Shown: positions 50,446 through 59,767, numbered from the stretch's first letter. The stretch: 64,000 nt of DNA from Sphingobium lignivorans (GCF_014203955.1 NZ_JACHKA010000001.1:1178001-1242000), one strand, 5' to 3'. Numbers and translations are program-made. The notes: generated from the letters alone by a model not told the origin.

Positions 50446-51750
50446 ATGATGACCTGGTACAAGGAGGCCGACAAGAAGACGCGGCGCGTCTTCTGGACGT
50501 GCAGTGCCGGCTGGGCCATGGATACGGCGGACGCGCTGGTCTATCAATATATGATCCCGCTGCTCATCGTCGCGCTCGGCATGACGCTGGCGCAGGCGGG
50601 CGCCATCGCCAGCGCGAATTATTTCGCCGCCGCGCTCGGCGGCTGGGTCGGCGGCTGGCTGTGCGATCGTTATGGGCGCGCGCGCGTGCTGCGCCTCACG
50701 ATCCTGTGGTTCTCGGTCTTCTCCTTCGCGTCCGGCTTCGCGCAGACCTATGAGCAACTGCTCGTCATCCGCGTGCTGCAGGGGCTGGGCTTCGGTGCCG
50801 AATGGGCGGTGGGCGCAGTGCTGCTGGGCGAGCTGATTTCGCCGAAGCACCGCGGCAAGGCGCTGGGCACGGTGCACAGCGGTGCGGCCATCGGCTCGGG
50901 CATTGCCGCCTTGCTCGCCGGGCCGTTCGCGGCGCTGTTCGATCCCGACCTCGGCTGGCGCATCGTCTTCTGGATCGGCATCCTGCCGGCCATGCTCATC
51001 TTCTTCGTGCGCAAGGGTTCGGACGATAGCGAGATGTTCCGCCAGGCGGTGCAGAAAGCGAAGGAAAGCGGGCAGACGATGAGCCTCGCCAGCATCTTCC
51101 GCCCGAAGGTGCTGCGGATCACGCTGCTGGCCTCGCTGCTCTCGCTCGGCACGCAGGGCGCGGCTTATTCGGTGAGCAATTATCTGACGCCGTTCCTCAG
51201 CATGGAGCGGGGCCTGTCCATCTCGATGGCGGGCCTGTGCGTCATGTTCAATTCGCTGGGCGGCTTCTTCGGCTTCCTCACCAATGCCTATCTCAGTGAC
51301 ATGCTCGGGCGCCGGGGCGTGTTCCGCCTGTTCGGCGCGGGCTTCATCATCACCTCGTCCATTTACCTGTTCGCGCCGCTGGGCGGCTCGGTCATCCTGC
51401 TCATCCCGACCGGGCTGATCTACGGCTTCTTCCAGTTCGGCATGTATGCCTCGTTCGGACCCTATTTCACCGAGCTGTTCCCCACCGAGCTGCGCGGCTC
51501 GGGGCAGGCCTTCGCCTATAATTTCGGCCGGGCGGCAGCGGCGCTGTTCATCATGGCGGTGGCACTGGCCTCGCAGACGATGGTGCTGAGCGCCGCCATG
51601 GCCATTTTCGGCATCGTCGGCATTGCCTGTGCGATGACGGCGACTTTCTTCCTGCCCGAGACGGCGGGGCGGCAATTGCACGGGCTGGACGATCTGGATG
51701 GAGACGAGGCCGGCGCTCCTGCCGCGCCTCCCGCCGTCGCGAAGAGCTGA
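50446..51750 (+). CDS. MFS permease (AAHS/metabolite:H+ symporter type)
   Basis: 434 residues, twelve predicted helices. It has 'WAMDTADALVYQYMIPLLIV' in helix 1, motif A 'GGWLCDRYGRARVLRLTILW', 'GLGFGAEWAVGAVLLGELIS' and 'FTELFPTELRGSGQAFAYNF', the pattern of uptake symporters for aromatic acids or sugars rather than drug pumps. It lies between two NTF2-domain paralogs in the same direction, so import of a cluster substrate is likely. Confidence 0.87.
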   Translation: MMTWYKEADKKTRRVFWTCSAGWAMDTADALVYQYMIPLLIVALGMTLAQAGAIASANYFAAALGGWVGGWLCDRYGRARVLRLTILWFSVFSFASGFAQTYEQLLVIRVLQGLGFGAEWAVGAVLLGELISPKHRGKALGTVHSGAAIGSGIAALLAGPFAALFDPDLGWRIVFWIGILPAMLIFFVRKGSDDSEMFRQAVQKAKESGQTMSLASIFRPKVLRITLLASLLSLGTQGAAYSVSNYLTPFLSMERGLSISMAGLCVMFNSLGGFFGFLTNAYLSDMLGRRGVFRLFGAGFIITSSIYLFAPLGGSVILLIPTGLIYGFFQFGMYASFGPYFTELFPTELRGSGQAFAYNFGRAAAALFIMAVALASQTMVLSAAMAIFGIVGIACAMTATFFLPETAGRQLHGLDDLDGDEAGAPAAPPAVAKS

Positions 51751-51818
51751 GCGGCAGGCCCGTTCGTTGCGGGGCGTCGGGAAGGGAAGGCGCGAAGAAG
51801 AAAAGGCAGGAGAGTGAC

Positions 51819-53819
51819 ATGAAGCCGATGACTGCCATGCTGCTGGGGCTGGCCCTGCTGGCTGCCCCGCCTTTGCTCCTCGCCGCGCCGCCCGCGCAGG
51901 CTGCCGATGTCGCGCACGAGCAGGTCGCGCGCGTCGCCGAGCAGCTGCGGCGCGCCGAGGCGGTGCGGGAGATCAAGCGGCTCCAGCACAGCTATGTCCA
52001 TTATCTCCAGCTCGGCCTGTGGGACGAGGCAGCGTCGCTCTTCGCGCGGGATGGCGCCCTGGGCGAGGGCCGGGCGCGCGTCATGGGGCCGCAGGCCATC
52101 GCCGCGCATCTGCGCAAGACGATCGGCCAGGGGCAGGACGGCATCGCGCAGGGCCGGCTCCATGTGGACATGATCTTCTCGCCGGTGGTGACGCTGTCCG
52201 TTGATGGCACGCGTGGCAAGGGCCGCTGGCACAGCCTCGGCATCGATGCGCACTATGGCGAGCGGGCGGACTGGTCCGGCGCGATCCAGGAAAATGTCTA
52301 TGTGCTGGAGGATGGCAAATGGAAGTTCGCCATGCTCCATCCCTACCCGCTGTTCGCCGGCTCCTATGAGGCGGGCTGGAAGAATGTCGATCCGGTGCTG
52401 CGCGCCGTGCCTTTCCATTTCAGCGTGGACAGCCTCGGCATCCCGAGCACGCGCCTGCAGGATGGCTGGACCGCCCCGGCCGGTCCCGCGCCGTCGCTGG
52501 CCGATCTGGAGCGGCGCGTGGCGCGGCTCAACGATGCCTCGCAGATCGAAAATCTCCAGAATGCCTATGGCTATTATGTCGACCGGCGGCTGTGGGACGA
52601 TGTGACCGACCTCTTCGCGCCCGACGGCGTGATGGAAGCGGCGGGGGACCGCGCGCAGGGCCGCAAGGCGATCCGCGCCGCACTGGAGGCGGTCGCGCCG
52701 GCGGGCCTGCGGTCCGGCGAGCTCAATGACCGGCTCCAGTTCGACATGGTCATCACCGTCGCGCCCGATGGCGCCAGTGCCACCGCGCGGGGCATCGAGC
52801 TGGGGATGGTCGGCAAGGCCAATGCGTGGGGCGCATGGACGCTTGCGACATTCGAGAATCTCTATGTGAAGCGCGATGGCAAGTGGATGCTCGCGCATAT
52901 GCGGCTCTATCCCCGCGCCCGCACCGATTATGCGCAGGGCTGGGCGAAAAGCGCGATCCCCGATGCGCCATTGGGCCGGGCCGGGCGAGCCGTGCCGGCC
53001 CGGCAGGCGGCGCTGCAATATCCCGGCACTGCCTTCCCCGCGCTGAGCTTCGCCAATCCAGTGACGGACAAGGCACCGGCCTATCCGGCCAGCATGACCA
53101 TCCTGCCCGCGCCAGTCCCCGCCTCGGCCACCGCGCCTGCACCACCGGCGAACCCGTCCGATCCGGCCGCGCGCCTCGCGGAGATCGAGCGCCAGCTCGC
53201 CATCGCGTCCGCTTATGACGGCGCGGAGAATGTCTCGACCGCTTACGGCTATTATATCGACGAGTTCCTGTGGCGGCCGATCGGCGACTTGTTCTCGAAG
53301 CAGGGCTGGAAGGAGCTTTCCTATGTCGGCACTTATGTCGGCAACGAGCGCGTCTTCCAGTCGCTTGCCCGGCGTTATGGCAATGGCGGGCGCTTCGTGC
53401 CCAGCATGGCGATACACCAGAAGATGCAGCCGGTGACCACCGTCGCGGCGGACGGCAAGAGCGCGCGCATCCATCTGCGCCTGTTCCAGCTCGGCACGAG
53501 CAACGATCCGGGCGGCGCACAGATCGGCGGGCATTACGAGAATGGCGCGGTGCTGGAGGATGGCCTGTGGAAGATCTCCGCCATGGACCTCGATTATGTC
53601 TGGACCGGCGATCTCGCCACCGGCTGGACGAAGGCCGATCCGGCCAGCAATACCCGCTTCGTGCCCGATCCGGACGTGATGAAGGGCTATCCGCCCGATG
53701 GCCCGCTGCGGGGACCCTCGACCGCACCCTGGCCGGACCTGCTGCCCGTGGCGCTGCATTTCCGCAATCCGGTGAGCGGCCGCGCCCCGGAACTGCTGTT
53801 GCCGCCGCGCCATTTCTGA
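51819..53819 (+). CDS. Exported protein with three NTF2/SnoaL-like domains, paralog 2
   Basis: 666 residues from ATG 51819 (AGGAGA upstream). The signal peptide is 'MLLGLALLAAPPLLLAAPPA'. The domain order copies the protein at 48198. D1 is 'AVREIKRLQHSYVHYLQLGL', D2 'NLQNAYGYYVDRRLWDDVTD' with 'SGELNDRLQFDMVITV', and D3 'ENVSTAYGYYIDEFLWRPIG'. A Pro/Ala linker (about 410-445) precedes D3. Each domain aligns best with its positional partner in paralog 1, so the three-domain form arose before the duplication. Substrate and activity unknown. Confidence 0.83.
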   Translation: MKPMTAMLLGLALLAAPPLLLAAPPAQAADVAHEQVARVAEQLRRAEAVREIKRLQHSYVHYLQLGLWDEAASLFARDGALGEGRARVMGPQAIAAHLRKTIGQGQDGIAQGRLHVDMIFSPVVTLSVDGTRGKGRWHSLGIDAHYGERADWSGAIQENVYVLEDGKWKFAMLHPYPLFAGSYEAGWKNVDPVLRAVPFHFSVDSLGIPSTRLQDGWTAPAGPAPSLADLERRVARLNDASQIENLQNAYGYYVDRRLWDDVTDLFAPDGVMEAAGDRAQGRKAIRAALEAVAPAGLRSGELNDRLQFDMVITVAPDGASATARGIELGMVGKANAWGAWTLATFENLYVKRDGKWMLAHMRLYPRARTDYAQGWAKSAIPDAPLGRAGRAVPARQAALQYPGTAFPALSFANPVTDKAPAYPASMTILPAPVPASATAPAPPANPSDPAARLAEIERQLAIASAYDGAENVSTAYGYYIDEFLWRPIGDLFSKQGWKELSYVGTYVGNERVFQSLARRYGNGGRFVPSMAIHQKMQPVTTVAADGKSARIHLRLFQLGTSNDPGGAQIGGHYENGAVLEDGLWKISAMDLDYVWTGDLATGWTKADPASNTRFVPDPDVMKGYPPDGPLRGPSTAPWPDLLPVALHFRNPVSGRAPELLLPPRHF

Positions 53820-53927
53820 CATGAGGCGGGCAGGGCGCCGCAACGATCCCTGCCTGCTGGGGCAAGTCCGGCGCAGCGCGGCGGACGAGAGAGGGCGCCC
53901 AGGCAGGATAGGCAAGGGGAGCCGGAC

Positions 53928-54662
53928 ATGAATCCACCCGTGTTTCTGGTGACCGGCGGCAGCCGCGGGATCGGCGCGGCCATCGCGCATGCGGCGGCCG
54001 GGGCCGGTTACCGCGTCGTCCTCACTTATGCGAGCAATGCCGCGCAGGCCGAGGAGACCGTGGCGCAGATTATCGCGAAGGGGGGTGACGCGCGCGCCGT
54101 CCGTGCCGACACTGCCGATCCCGCCGATGTCGCGGCGCTGTTCGCGGCGGTGGAGGAGGCCGGACCGCTGCGGGTGCTGGTCTATAATGGCGGCATTACC
54201 GGCGCGGCCTCGCGCCTTGCCGATGCCGATCCGGAGACGCTCGCGCGCGTCGTCGCGGTCAATCTCACCGGCGCGATGCTCTGCGCGCGTGCGGCCATCC
54301 CGTTGATGTCCACCCGCACCGGGGGGCAGGGCGGCGCGATCGTCTTCATGTCGTCGCGCGCCACCGCTTATGGCTCGCCCAACGAATGGGTCTGGTATGC
54401 CGCGTCCAAGGGCGGCATCGACAGCCTGACGCTCGGCCTTGCGCGCGAAGTGGGCATCGAGGGCATTCGCGTGAACGCCGTGTCCCCCGGTCCCATCGGC
54501 ACGGAGATGCTGAGCCCGGAGAAAGTGAAGATGGCGACCTCGCTTTCCCCCGTGGGGCGCATCGGCACGCCGCAGGAAGCCGCCGCCGCCGTCATGTTCC
54601 TTGCCTCGGACGAAGCCTCCTTCATCACCGGCGCCAATCTCGCCGTGTCCGGCGGGCGCTAG
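53928..54662 (+). CDS. Short-chain dehydrogenase/reductase
   Basis: 244-residue NAD(P)-dependent classical SDR. The nucleotide motif is VTGGSRGIGAA near the N-terminus, 'LVYNGGI' replaces the usual NNAG, the catalytic Tyr-x3-Lys lies in 'WYAASKGGIDSL', and 'VSPGPIGTEML' plus a C-terminal 'ITGANLAVSGGR' complete the fold. FabG-like in shape, but the location in the catabolic cluster suggests oxidation of a hydroxyl intermediate. It begins 109 bp after paralog 2. Confidence 0.9.
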   Translation: MNPPVFLVTGGSRGIGAAIAHAAAGAGYRVVLTYASNAAQAEETVAQIIAKGGDARAVRADTADPADVAALFAAVEEAGPLRVLVYNGGITGAASRLADADPETLARVVAVNLTGAMLCARAAIPLMSTRTGGQGGAIVFMSSRATAYGSPNEWVWYAASKGGIDSLTLGLAREVGIEGIRVNAVSPGPIGTEMLSPEKVKMATSLSPVGRIGTPQEAAAAVMFLASDEASFITGANLAVSGGR

Positions 54663-54745
54663 GACAGCGGATCATTGGCGATCTTCTGTCCGAAGAATCT
54701 CGTCGATAAGAACGTTAGGGCCGGAAATTACCTGCCAGTCAGCAA

Positions 54746-55168
54746 TCAAGTCCCGGAACCGCTCGAGAACACGGGGAAGCATGCCGTGACCTGAAGGCTT
54801 TCAGGCAGAAAGCCAAAGCTGGCAATTGGTGACAGAAACGGCGTGGAAATGGTCACCTGATGGGAGTTGGCCTGGCCGCGGCAAGACACGCCTGACGTGG
54901 GCGCAACCGCGCTGGGTGTAATGGAGATCGCGTAGTCGCTTGCGCGGGCAACGGCAAAGGCGACGCTCTGCGCTTGGTTGGCGCACGCTGTGTCCATTGC
55001 CATGCAACGGGCCGTATGAAAGGCCACTTCGGCCAGAGTCTGCCGGATCCAGTAAGCCCGCCCGAACTCGATGAGGCCGACCAGCATGGCAATGAACAGC
55101 GGTGCCAGAATCGCAAATTCGAGGATCGAAGCGCCCCGCACGCAACGCATCAGGCGCAGGATGTTCAT
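54746..55168 (-). CDS. TadE-like minor pilin protein (second)
   Basis: 140 residues from ATG 55168. A short basic N-terminus is followed by the TadE signature 'RGASILEFAILAPLFIAMLV' and 'GLIEFGRAYWIRQTLAEVAF', one membrane helix with a Glu just inside. The remainder is periplasmic with a Cys pair. Start overlaps the stop of the preceding tadE-like gene (ATGA). Tad pseudopilins of this class help build adhesive Flp pili, but no flp, cpa or tadABC genes are in the window. Confidence 0.83.
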   Translation of the reverse strand: MNILRLMRCVRGASILEFAILAPLFIAMLVGLIEFGRAYWIRQTLAEVAFHTARCMAMDTACANQAQSVAFAVARASDYAISITPSAVAPTSGVSCRGQANSHQVTISTPFLSPIASFGFLPESLQVTACFPVFSSGSGT

Positions 55169-55668
55169 TGCAACCTCACCGTTGCAGTCTGGGATAGCTG
55201 CGAGCCAACGCTTCCTCCTGAAAGCAGCACGGGACTGAAGGACTGGCTGGCAGAGATGGTCAGATAATAGCCGGCGGTGACGCCGGGTGTCATATTTGCT
55301 TCGGAGCAGGGGATGCCGCATTGCCGCGCCACCATTTCCCCTTCCGTCGTCAGGCAAGCGCAGGGGCGGTCGACATTCGTGCAGCTCCCCGCAACGCCAT
55401 TGCAGCTCACGGTGACGGTGAGCTTGCTGTCGTTGGCCAGTGCTTTCACATAATTGCCCAGTTCGGCGAAATTGACATCGTCCCGTTGGTCAAAGGCTTG
55501 CAGCGAGGCTGCTGAAACGGCCGACCCCATCTGTGAACGCTTGAAATACATGTCGCCCAGGTCGAATGCCCCGAGTGCGGTGATGAAGAACAGCGTGATC
55601 CACAGGGCGAATTCAACCGCGACCCCGCCTTTGTCATCTCGTCGCAAGGCATGAACAAGATTTCGCAT
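55165..55668 (-). CDS. TadE/TadF-like minor pilin protein (first)
   Basis: 167 residues from ATG 55668: 'RRDDKGGVAVEFALWITLFF' then 'ITALGAFDLGDMYFKRSQMG', the typical TadE N-terminal helix with Glu. The periplasmic part holds six Cys ('CNGVAGSCTNVDRPCACLTT', 'RQCGIPCSEAN'), likely disulfides. It starts one base after the tadG stop region and overlaps the next gene by ATGA, a compact three-gene operon. Confidence 0.83.
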   Translation of the reverse strand: MRNLVHALRRDDKGGVAVEFALWITLFFITALGAFDLGDMYFKRSQMGSAVSAASLQAFDQRDDVNFAELGNYVKALANDSKLTVTVSCNGVAGSCTNVDRPCACLTTEGEMVARQCGIPCSEANMTPGVTAGYYLTISASQSFSPVLLSGGSVGSQLSQTATVRLQ

Positions 55669-55669
55669 A

Positions 55670-57721
55670 TCAGCGCACCAGGCGAATGACGTCACCGCCG
55701 CTGCCTCCTCCTCCATAAGCTTCTTCCATCGTCCGGCATGCCGAGCCTGCCGCCGCCCCGCCGGTCGCCGCGATCGTGTTGGCGATCACGGTGAAGCACT
55801 GGCCGGCCGAGAGATTGGTGCTGCCGCCGCTCATCGTCAGGTTCGAATTGGGCACGTGCACGGTGCCCACGAAGATGCTCTGTGCACCGGCCGTCCAGCT
55901 TGTGTTGGCGCTGGTGAGGGAATGCAGCAGCATCTCGCGGATCTGCCCGCCCGGGACCGAACTGCTCGGCGCGATCAGCTTGGTGCGCGCGCCGCCTGCG
56001 AGATTGAGTGTTCCGCTCAGCACGAAGGTCACATCGACCCCGACCATGTCGAAACCGCTCGCAGTGACCCCGTTCAATGTCTGACCCCAGGTGATTCCAG
56101 TATGGGGCGAGGTGAACGGCCAGACGGTTCCGCCCGTGCCATTGGTGAAGTTGCCCGCGATGGTGTAGCGGCCGGCATCGAACAGGGCCGAGCCCGCGAT
56201 CGTCATATTGCCATTGATCAGGTGGTTGGTCGTGGCCGGAAAGCGGATGCGGCTGCCGCCCTGGGTGACGATATGGCCGTTGGCACTGAAAGTCCCGTCG
56301 CCCATGAACATCCGGCCGCTGCCCGCCAGGCTGATTGCATTGCCGTTGGCGCGCGGGCCGATCAGCACATTGCCATTGCCGAAGGAAAGCTCTGAATTTC
56401 CACCGACATCGATTCCCTCATTGACCTGGAAATTGCCGGTCCCGGCCACCACGAAACTGCCGCCGGAGATGCTCAGGCTGCGGAACATGTGCTGGCCATT
56501 TCCCATGCGCAGGCTTGATCCGCCACCGATCGTGATGGTCGCGTTGACGATGACGTCGCCATCGCCCTTGATGTTGGTGCCGCTGAAATTCACTGTCCCG
56601 CTGCCGATATGGAGCGTGCCCTTGCCGATCCGGACCCCGCTCGAGCCGCTGTTGAAGCCGCCGTTGACGAACAGGTTCACGTCGCCGAACACGACGCTGC
56701 TGCCGCCGTTGGAAAAGCCGTTGTTGATGGTGATGGTGGATCCGGAAGCGAAATTGACAGTGATGCCGCCGGCGACATTGAGCTGGCCGATCGTGTAATT
56801 GCCGGCGGGCACATTGTAGGTGCTGCTGCCGGAACCAGCCCGGAAGCCTGCGACATTGGCGGCCGGGGACCAGTTGAAATCCCAGTTGCTGGCGCTTGTG
56901 GTCGTCGGGTTCGCAAGGTTCGGAATGGCCGTGAATGTGCCGATCAACGAACGGGCCGAGGCGAGATCGGCGTTGTCGGCCCACGGATCAGCCAGCGCGG
57001 TCGACTGGTTCACTCGCTTGTCGGCTGCCGGGACGGCGCTGTTCCAGCTCGGGTTCGAGAAGTCCGTCGCGAAGCGCAAGCTGCTGGCGGTGAGCGTGCC
57101 CCAGTCATTGCGGATCTGGCCGGCGCCCGAAATGATATCGCTCGCACGGATCAGGGAACCGGCGTTGTTCACCTGACCGACCGCAGCGACCGAGCAATCC
57201 GGTGCGTCGAATGTGCCTCCGCCTGAGGTGCGCAGGGCGTCGTTGCCGCTGCTGAGCGCGAGAAAACAGGGCGGGGCAAAGGGCTGTTCGCCTGAGACGA
57301 CCGCGACGGCTTCGCTGCCGACGGTGAAGTTCGCAGGGGCGCCAACGATCCGGGCAAGAATGAAAGGCAACTGCTTGGTAACGACGACCTTGACTGCCTG
57401 ATCGCCCGAATTGGGGAAGTCATGGACCAGTTCGGCATGAACATCGGCATCCTGCAAGCCATTGCCTATGGCCAGATCGCGCGCGATTGCGGTGAGGTTC
57501 GCCGCATCGTTGCTGGTCTGATAGGCCAGGGCAGCACCCAGAGCCGCAGAATCCGCCACCCGCTGGGTGACCATGCGTTCATCAAGGCCGCGCCCGAGAT
57601 CGACGGCAAGGCCCAACCCGCCGACCACGACGGGCAAGCTCAGGCCCGCAATCAGGGCGACACCGCCTGCTGAATCATGACGTAGTTTCGCGCAAATTCG
57701 CCCGAGATTTGACCACATCAT
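55670..57721 (-). CDS. TadG-like pilus protein with beta-helix-like repeat body
   Basis: 683 residues. The N-terminus (1-70) matches Tad/TadG: 'DSAGGVALIAGLSLPVVVGG' with 'GLAVDLGRGLDERMVTQRVA'. The long middle (about 290-590) is made of Gly/Ser/Asn-rich short beta repeats ('GTLHIGSGTVNFSGTNIKGD', 'ELSFGNGNVLIGPRANGNAI'), as in polymeric beta-helix adhesins, and no vWA domain is visible, although classic TadG carries one. A Cys pair near the end may close it. It is anchored by the N-terminal helix and should extend into the periplasm or outside. Confidence 0.78.
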   Translation of the reverse strand: MMWSNLGRICAKLRHDSAGGVALIAGLSLPVVVGGLGLAVDLGRGLDERMVTQRVADSAALGAALAYQTSNDAANLTAIARDLAIGNGLQDADVHAELVHDFPNSGDQAVKVVVTKQLPFILARIVGAPANFTVGSEAVAVVSGEQPFAPPCFLALSSGNDALRTSGGGTFDAPDCSVAAVGQVNNAGSLIRASDIISGAGQIRNDWGTLTASSLRFATDFSNPSWNSAVPAADKRVNQSTALADPWADNADLASARSLIGTFTAIPNLANPTTTSASNWDFNWSPAANVAGFRAGSGSSTYNVPAGNYTIGQLNVAGGITVNFASGSTITINNGFSNGGSSVVFGDVNLFVNGGFNSGSSGVRIGKGTLHIGSGTVNFSGTNIKGDGDVIVNATITIGGGSSLRMGNGQHMFRSLSISGGSFVVAGTGNFQVNEGIDVGGNSELSFGNGNVLIGPRANGNAISLAGSGRMFMGDGTFSANGHIVTQGGSRIRFPATTNHLINGNMTIAGSALFDAGRYTIAGNFTNGTGGTVWPFTSPHTGITWGQTLNGVTASGFDMVGVDVTFVLSGTLNLAGGARTKLIAPSSSVPGGQIREMLLHSLTSANTSWTAGAQSIFVGTVHVPNSNLTMSGGSTNLSAGQCFTVIANTIAATGGAAAGSACRTMEEAYGGGGSGGDVIRLVR

Positions 57722-58060
57722 ATCATCAGATGCTCACAGTTGATTTGCAGCGCCAGACACGTCGGCCCCTTGAGGCGCGAGGTTAACTTCGTCGGAGAGG
57801 TGACGTTAACCTCGACCGGCCTAAAGAAAGATTAAGCCAAACAGCGGGTTCATCGCCTCGCAACGGATTGCGAGATGGCTCGCGCCCGGAGAATGCCTCT
57901 TGCGGATTAAGGATATCGGTTGGCAGCACGTCGACCATCCCGACGGACGCGTCACCTCTCGCCGGGGATCAAACCGGCTTGCCGCTTCGGTCAAGCCCGC
58001 CGCTCTGGTCTCCCGCTAAGGCAGGGCGCATATTGCCTCAGGAATCAGGGACGGAGCCTC
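57722..58060. promoter_or_regulatory. Divergent region between tadG and the bicupin gene
   Basis: 339 bp with no gene. It contains a perfect 10-bp inverted repeat CGAGGTTAAC (57778-57787) / GTTAACCTCG (57805-57814), about 57 bp upstream of tadG, a likely operator or hairpin. An A/T-rich stretch around 57825-57845 could hold promoters. Confidence 0.5.
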
Positions 58061-58990
58061 ATGTCCGCAGCCAACACCATGTACACGTCCGACGATCCGC
58101 GCTCGAAGCTGACCAGCGGCAGCGCGGTGTCGGGCGGCGCGCCAGTCGCGACGGGCTTCGGGCCCTCGCATTATGTCATGTTCGGCTCGACGCCGCCGCA
58201 GATCGATGACGAGACCGGCCAGACATGGTTCGGGCGCGGCCAGAATTTCGTCGTCGCCTATACCCGCGCGAAGCCCGGTGCCGTGTTCGAGCGCAAGGGG
58301 CAGGCGGACGAATATGTCCTGCTGATCGAAGACCGGGACGTGCCGGCGGTCATCACAGCCAATGGCCAGGTCGAGCAGGTGCCGGGCTATGCCATCGTCA
58401 TCGTGCCGCCCGGCAAGAGCAGCATCGCCTTGCCGGAGGGCGGCGAGATCGTGCGGCTCTTCTCGCGCGAGAATGGCGATGTCGCGGCGCTTGCGGCCAA
58501 TGCCGCGGGCTATGCCGTGCAGCAGCCCAATATCCCCGCCTACCAGACATGGCCGGAGCCGCCGGGCGGCTACAGGATCCGCCCCTACAGCCTGGATGTT
58601 CCCGCGCAGCCGGGGCGCTTCGGGCGCATCTGGCGCTGCACCACTTTCATGGTCAATGTGTTCGAGCCGGACGGGCCGCGCGACACCACGAAGCTCTCGC
58701 CGCATTTCCATGACGATTTCGAGCAATGCTCGCTGGCGCTCGGCGGCTCCTATGTCCACCATCTGCGCTGGCCGTGGACCGCCAATCAGGCGGAGTGGCG
58801 CGATGACGAGCATATGGTCTGCCCCGCGCCCTCCATCGCGGTGATCCCGCCCAAGTCGATCCACACCTCGGCCTCCATCGCGCCGCAGGACAACCGGCTG
58901 GTCGACGTGTTCGCGCCGCCCCGGCGGGATTTCTCCCAGATGGAGGGCTGGGTGCTGAACGCGGACGATTATCCGATGCCCGAGGCATGA
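58061..58990 (+). CDS. Bicupin protein, unknown catabolic role
   Basis: 309 residues from ATG 58061 (GGAG upstream). Two cupin barrels: the first (about 60-150, 'GAVFERKGQADEYVLLIEDR') lacks His ligands. The second (about 190-290) has the metal set HxHx3E at His215, His217, Glu221 ('SPHFHDDFEQCSLALGGSYV') and a later 'VIPPKSIHTSASIAP'. Cupins of this layout include sugar isomerases and ring dioxygenases; I cannot choose. Its stop overlaps the aldolase start (ATGA at 58987), so the two are translationally coupled. Confidence 0.78.
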   Translation: MSAANTMYTSDDPRSKLTSGSAVSGGAPVATGFGPSHYVMFGSTPPQIDDETGQTWFGRGQNFVVAYTRAKPGAVFERKGQADEYVLLIEDRDVPAVITANGQVEQVPGYAIVIVPPGKSSIALPEGGEIVRLFSRENGDVAALAANAAGYAVQQPNIPAYQTWPEPPGGYRIRPYSLDVPAQPGRFGRIWRCTTFMVNVFEPDGPRDTTKLSPHFHDDFEQCSLALGGSYVHHLRWPWTANQAEWRDDEHMVCPAPSIAVIPPKSIHTSASIAPQDNRLVDVFAPPRRDFSQMEGWVLNADDYPMPEA

Positions 58991-59767
58991 GCGCGTCCCC
59001 TCCCGAGAGGCCGCAGCAGCGTTTTCGCCGCCGCCTCGTGGGCGGGGAGGGGCTGCTCGGCACATTCCTCAAGACGCCCACCGCCCATGCCACCGAGATC
59101 CTCGCGGACGCGGGCTTCGATTTCGTGGTGGTGGATGCCGAGCATGCGCCGTTCAGCCGCGCGGATATCGATCTCATGATGCTGGCCGCTCGCGCCGGCC
59201 AGATCGCCAGCGTGGTGCGCGTGCCTTCGGCGGCGCCCGAGCACATCCTGACCGCGCTCGATGCCGGTGCGGCGGGCGTGCTGGTGCCGCACGTCTCCTC
59301 GGCTGCGATCGCCCGCGCCGTAGTGGATGCGGCCTGCTTCGCCGGCGGGCACCGCGGCTTCTCGAACAGTCCGCGCGCGGGCAGCTATGGGCGGCTCGGC
59401 TTCCGCGACTATATGGAGACGTGCGACAGCAGCACGTCGGTCATCGCCATGATCGAGGATATCGATGCGCTTGACCATCTGGACGAGATCTTCAGCGTGG
59501 CCGGGCTTACGGCCGCTTTCATTGGCCGGGGGGATCTATCGGCCGCGATCGGCGCCGAGACGACCGGGGACGCGCGCATCGAGGAGATTGTCGGCCGCAT
59601 TGCCGCCGCCGCGGCGCGGCACGGCATGCCGCTCATTGCCCATATCGGCGCCACGGATGATGCCGAAATCGCGAGCCTGCGCGCGGGCCGGCGTCGCGAA
59701 CTTCCTCGTCGCGTCCGATCAGGGCCTCATGCGGCAGGCGGCCCTGCGCATGCGCGCGGCCTTCTAG
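58987..59767 (+). pseudogene. HpcH/HpaI family aldolase, frameshifted near the C-terminus
   Basis: Class II pyruvate aldolase family (HpcH/GarL type), which splits hydroxy-oxo acids into pyruvate plus an aldehyde. The N-terminal 230 residues are intact: 'GTFLKTPTAHATEILADAGF', 'DFVVVDAEHAPFSRADIDLM', 'GVLVPHVSS' and 'VIAMIEDIDALDHLDEIF'. Near 59685-59687 one extra G shifts the frame. Removing one G restores 'AGVANFLVASDQGLMRQAAL' then 'RMRAAF' and the natural TAG at 59765-59767 (259 residues, normal length). Uncorrected, translation runs on to 59946 with a non-homologous tail. It is either a real inactivation or a sequencing error in a GC run. Confidence 0.8.

Noticed and set aside
51516..53990. 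824-codon minus-strand frame over the second three-domain NTF2 protein
   Set aside because: Antisense to a gene with a signal peptide and repeated NTF2 motifs; the antisense protein is low complexity.
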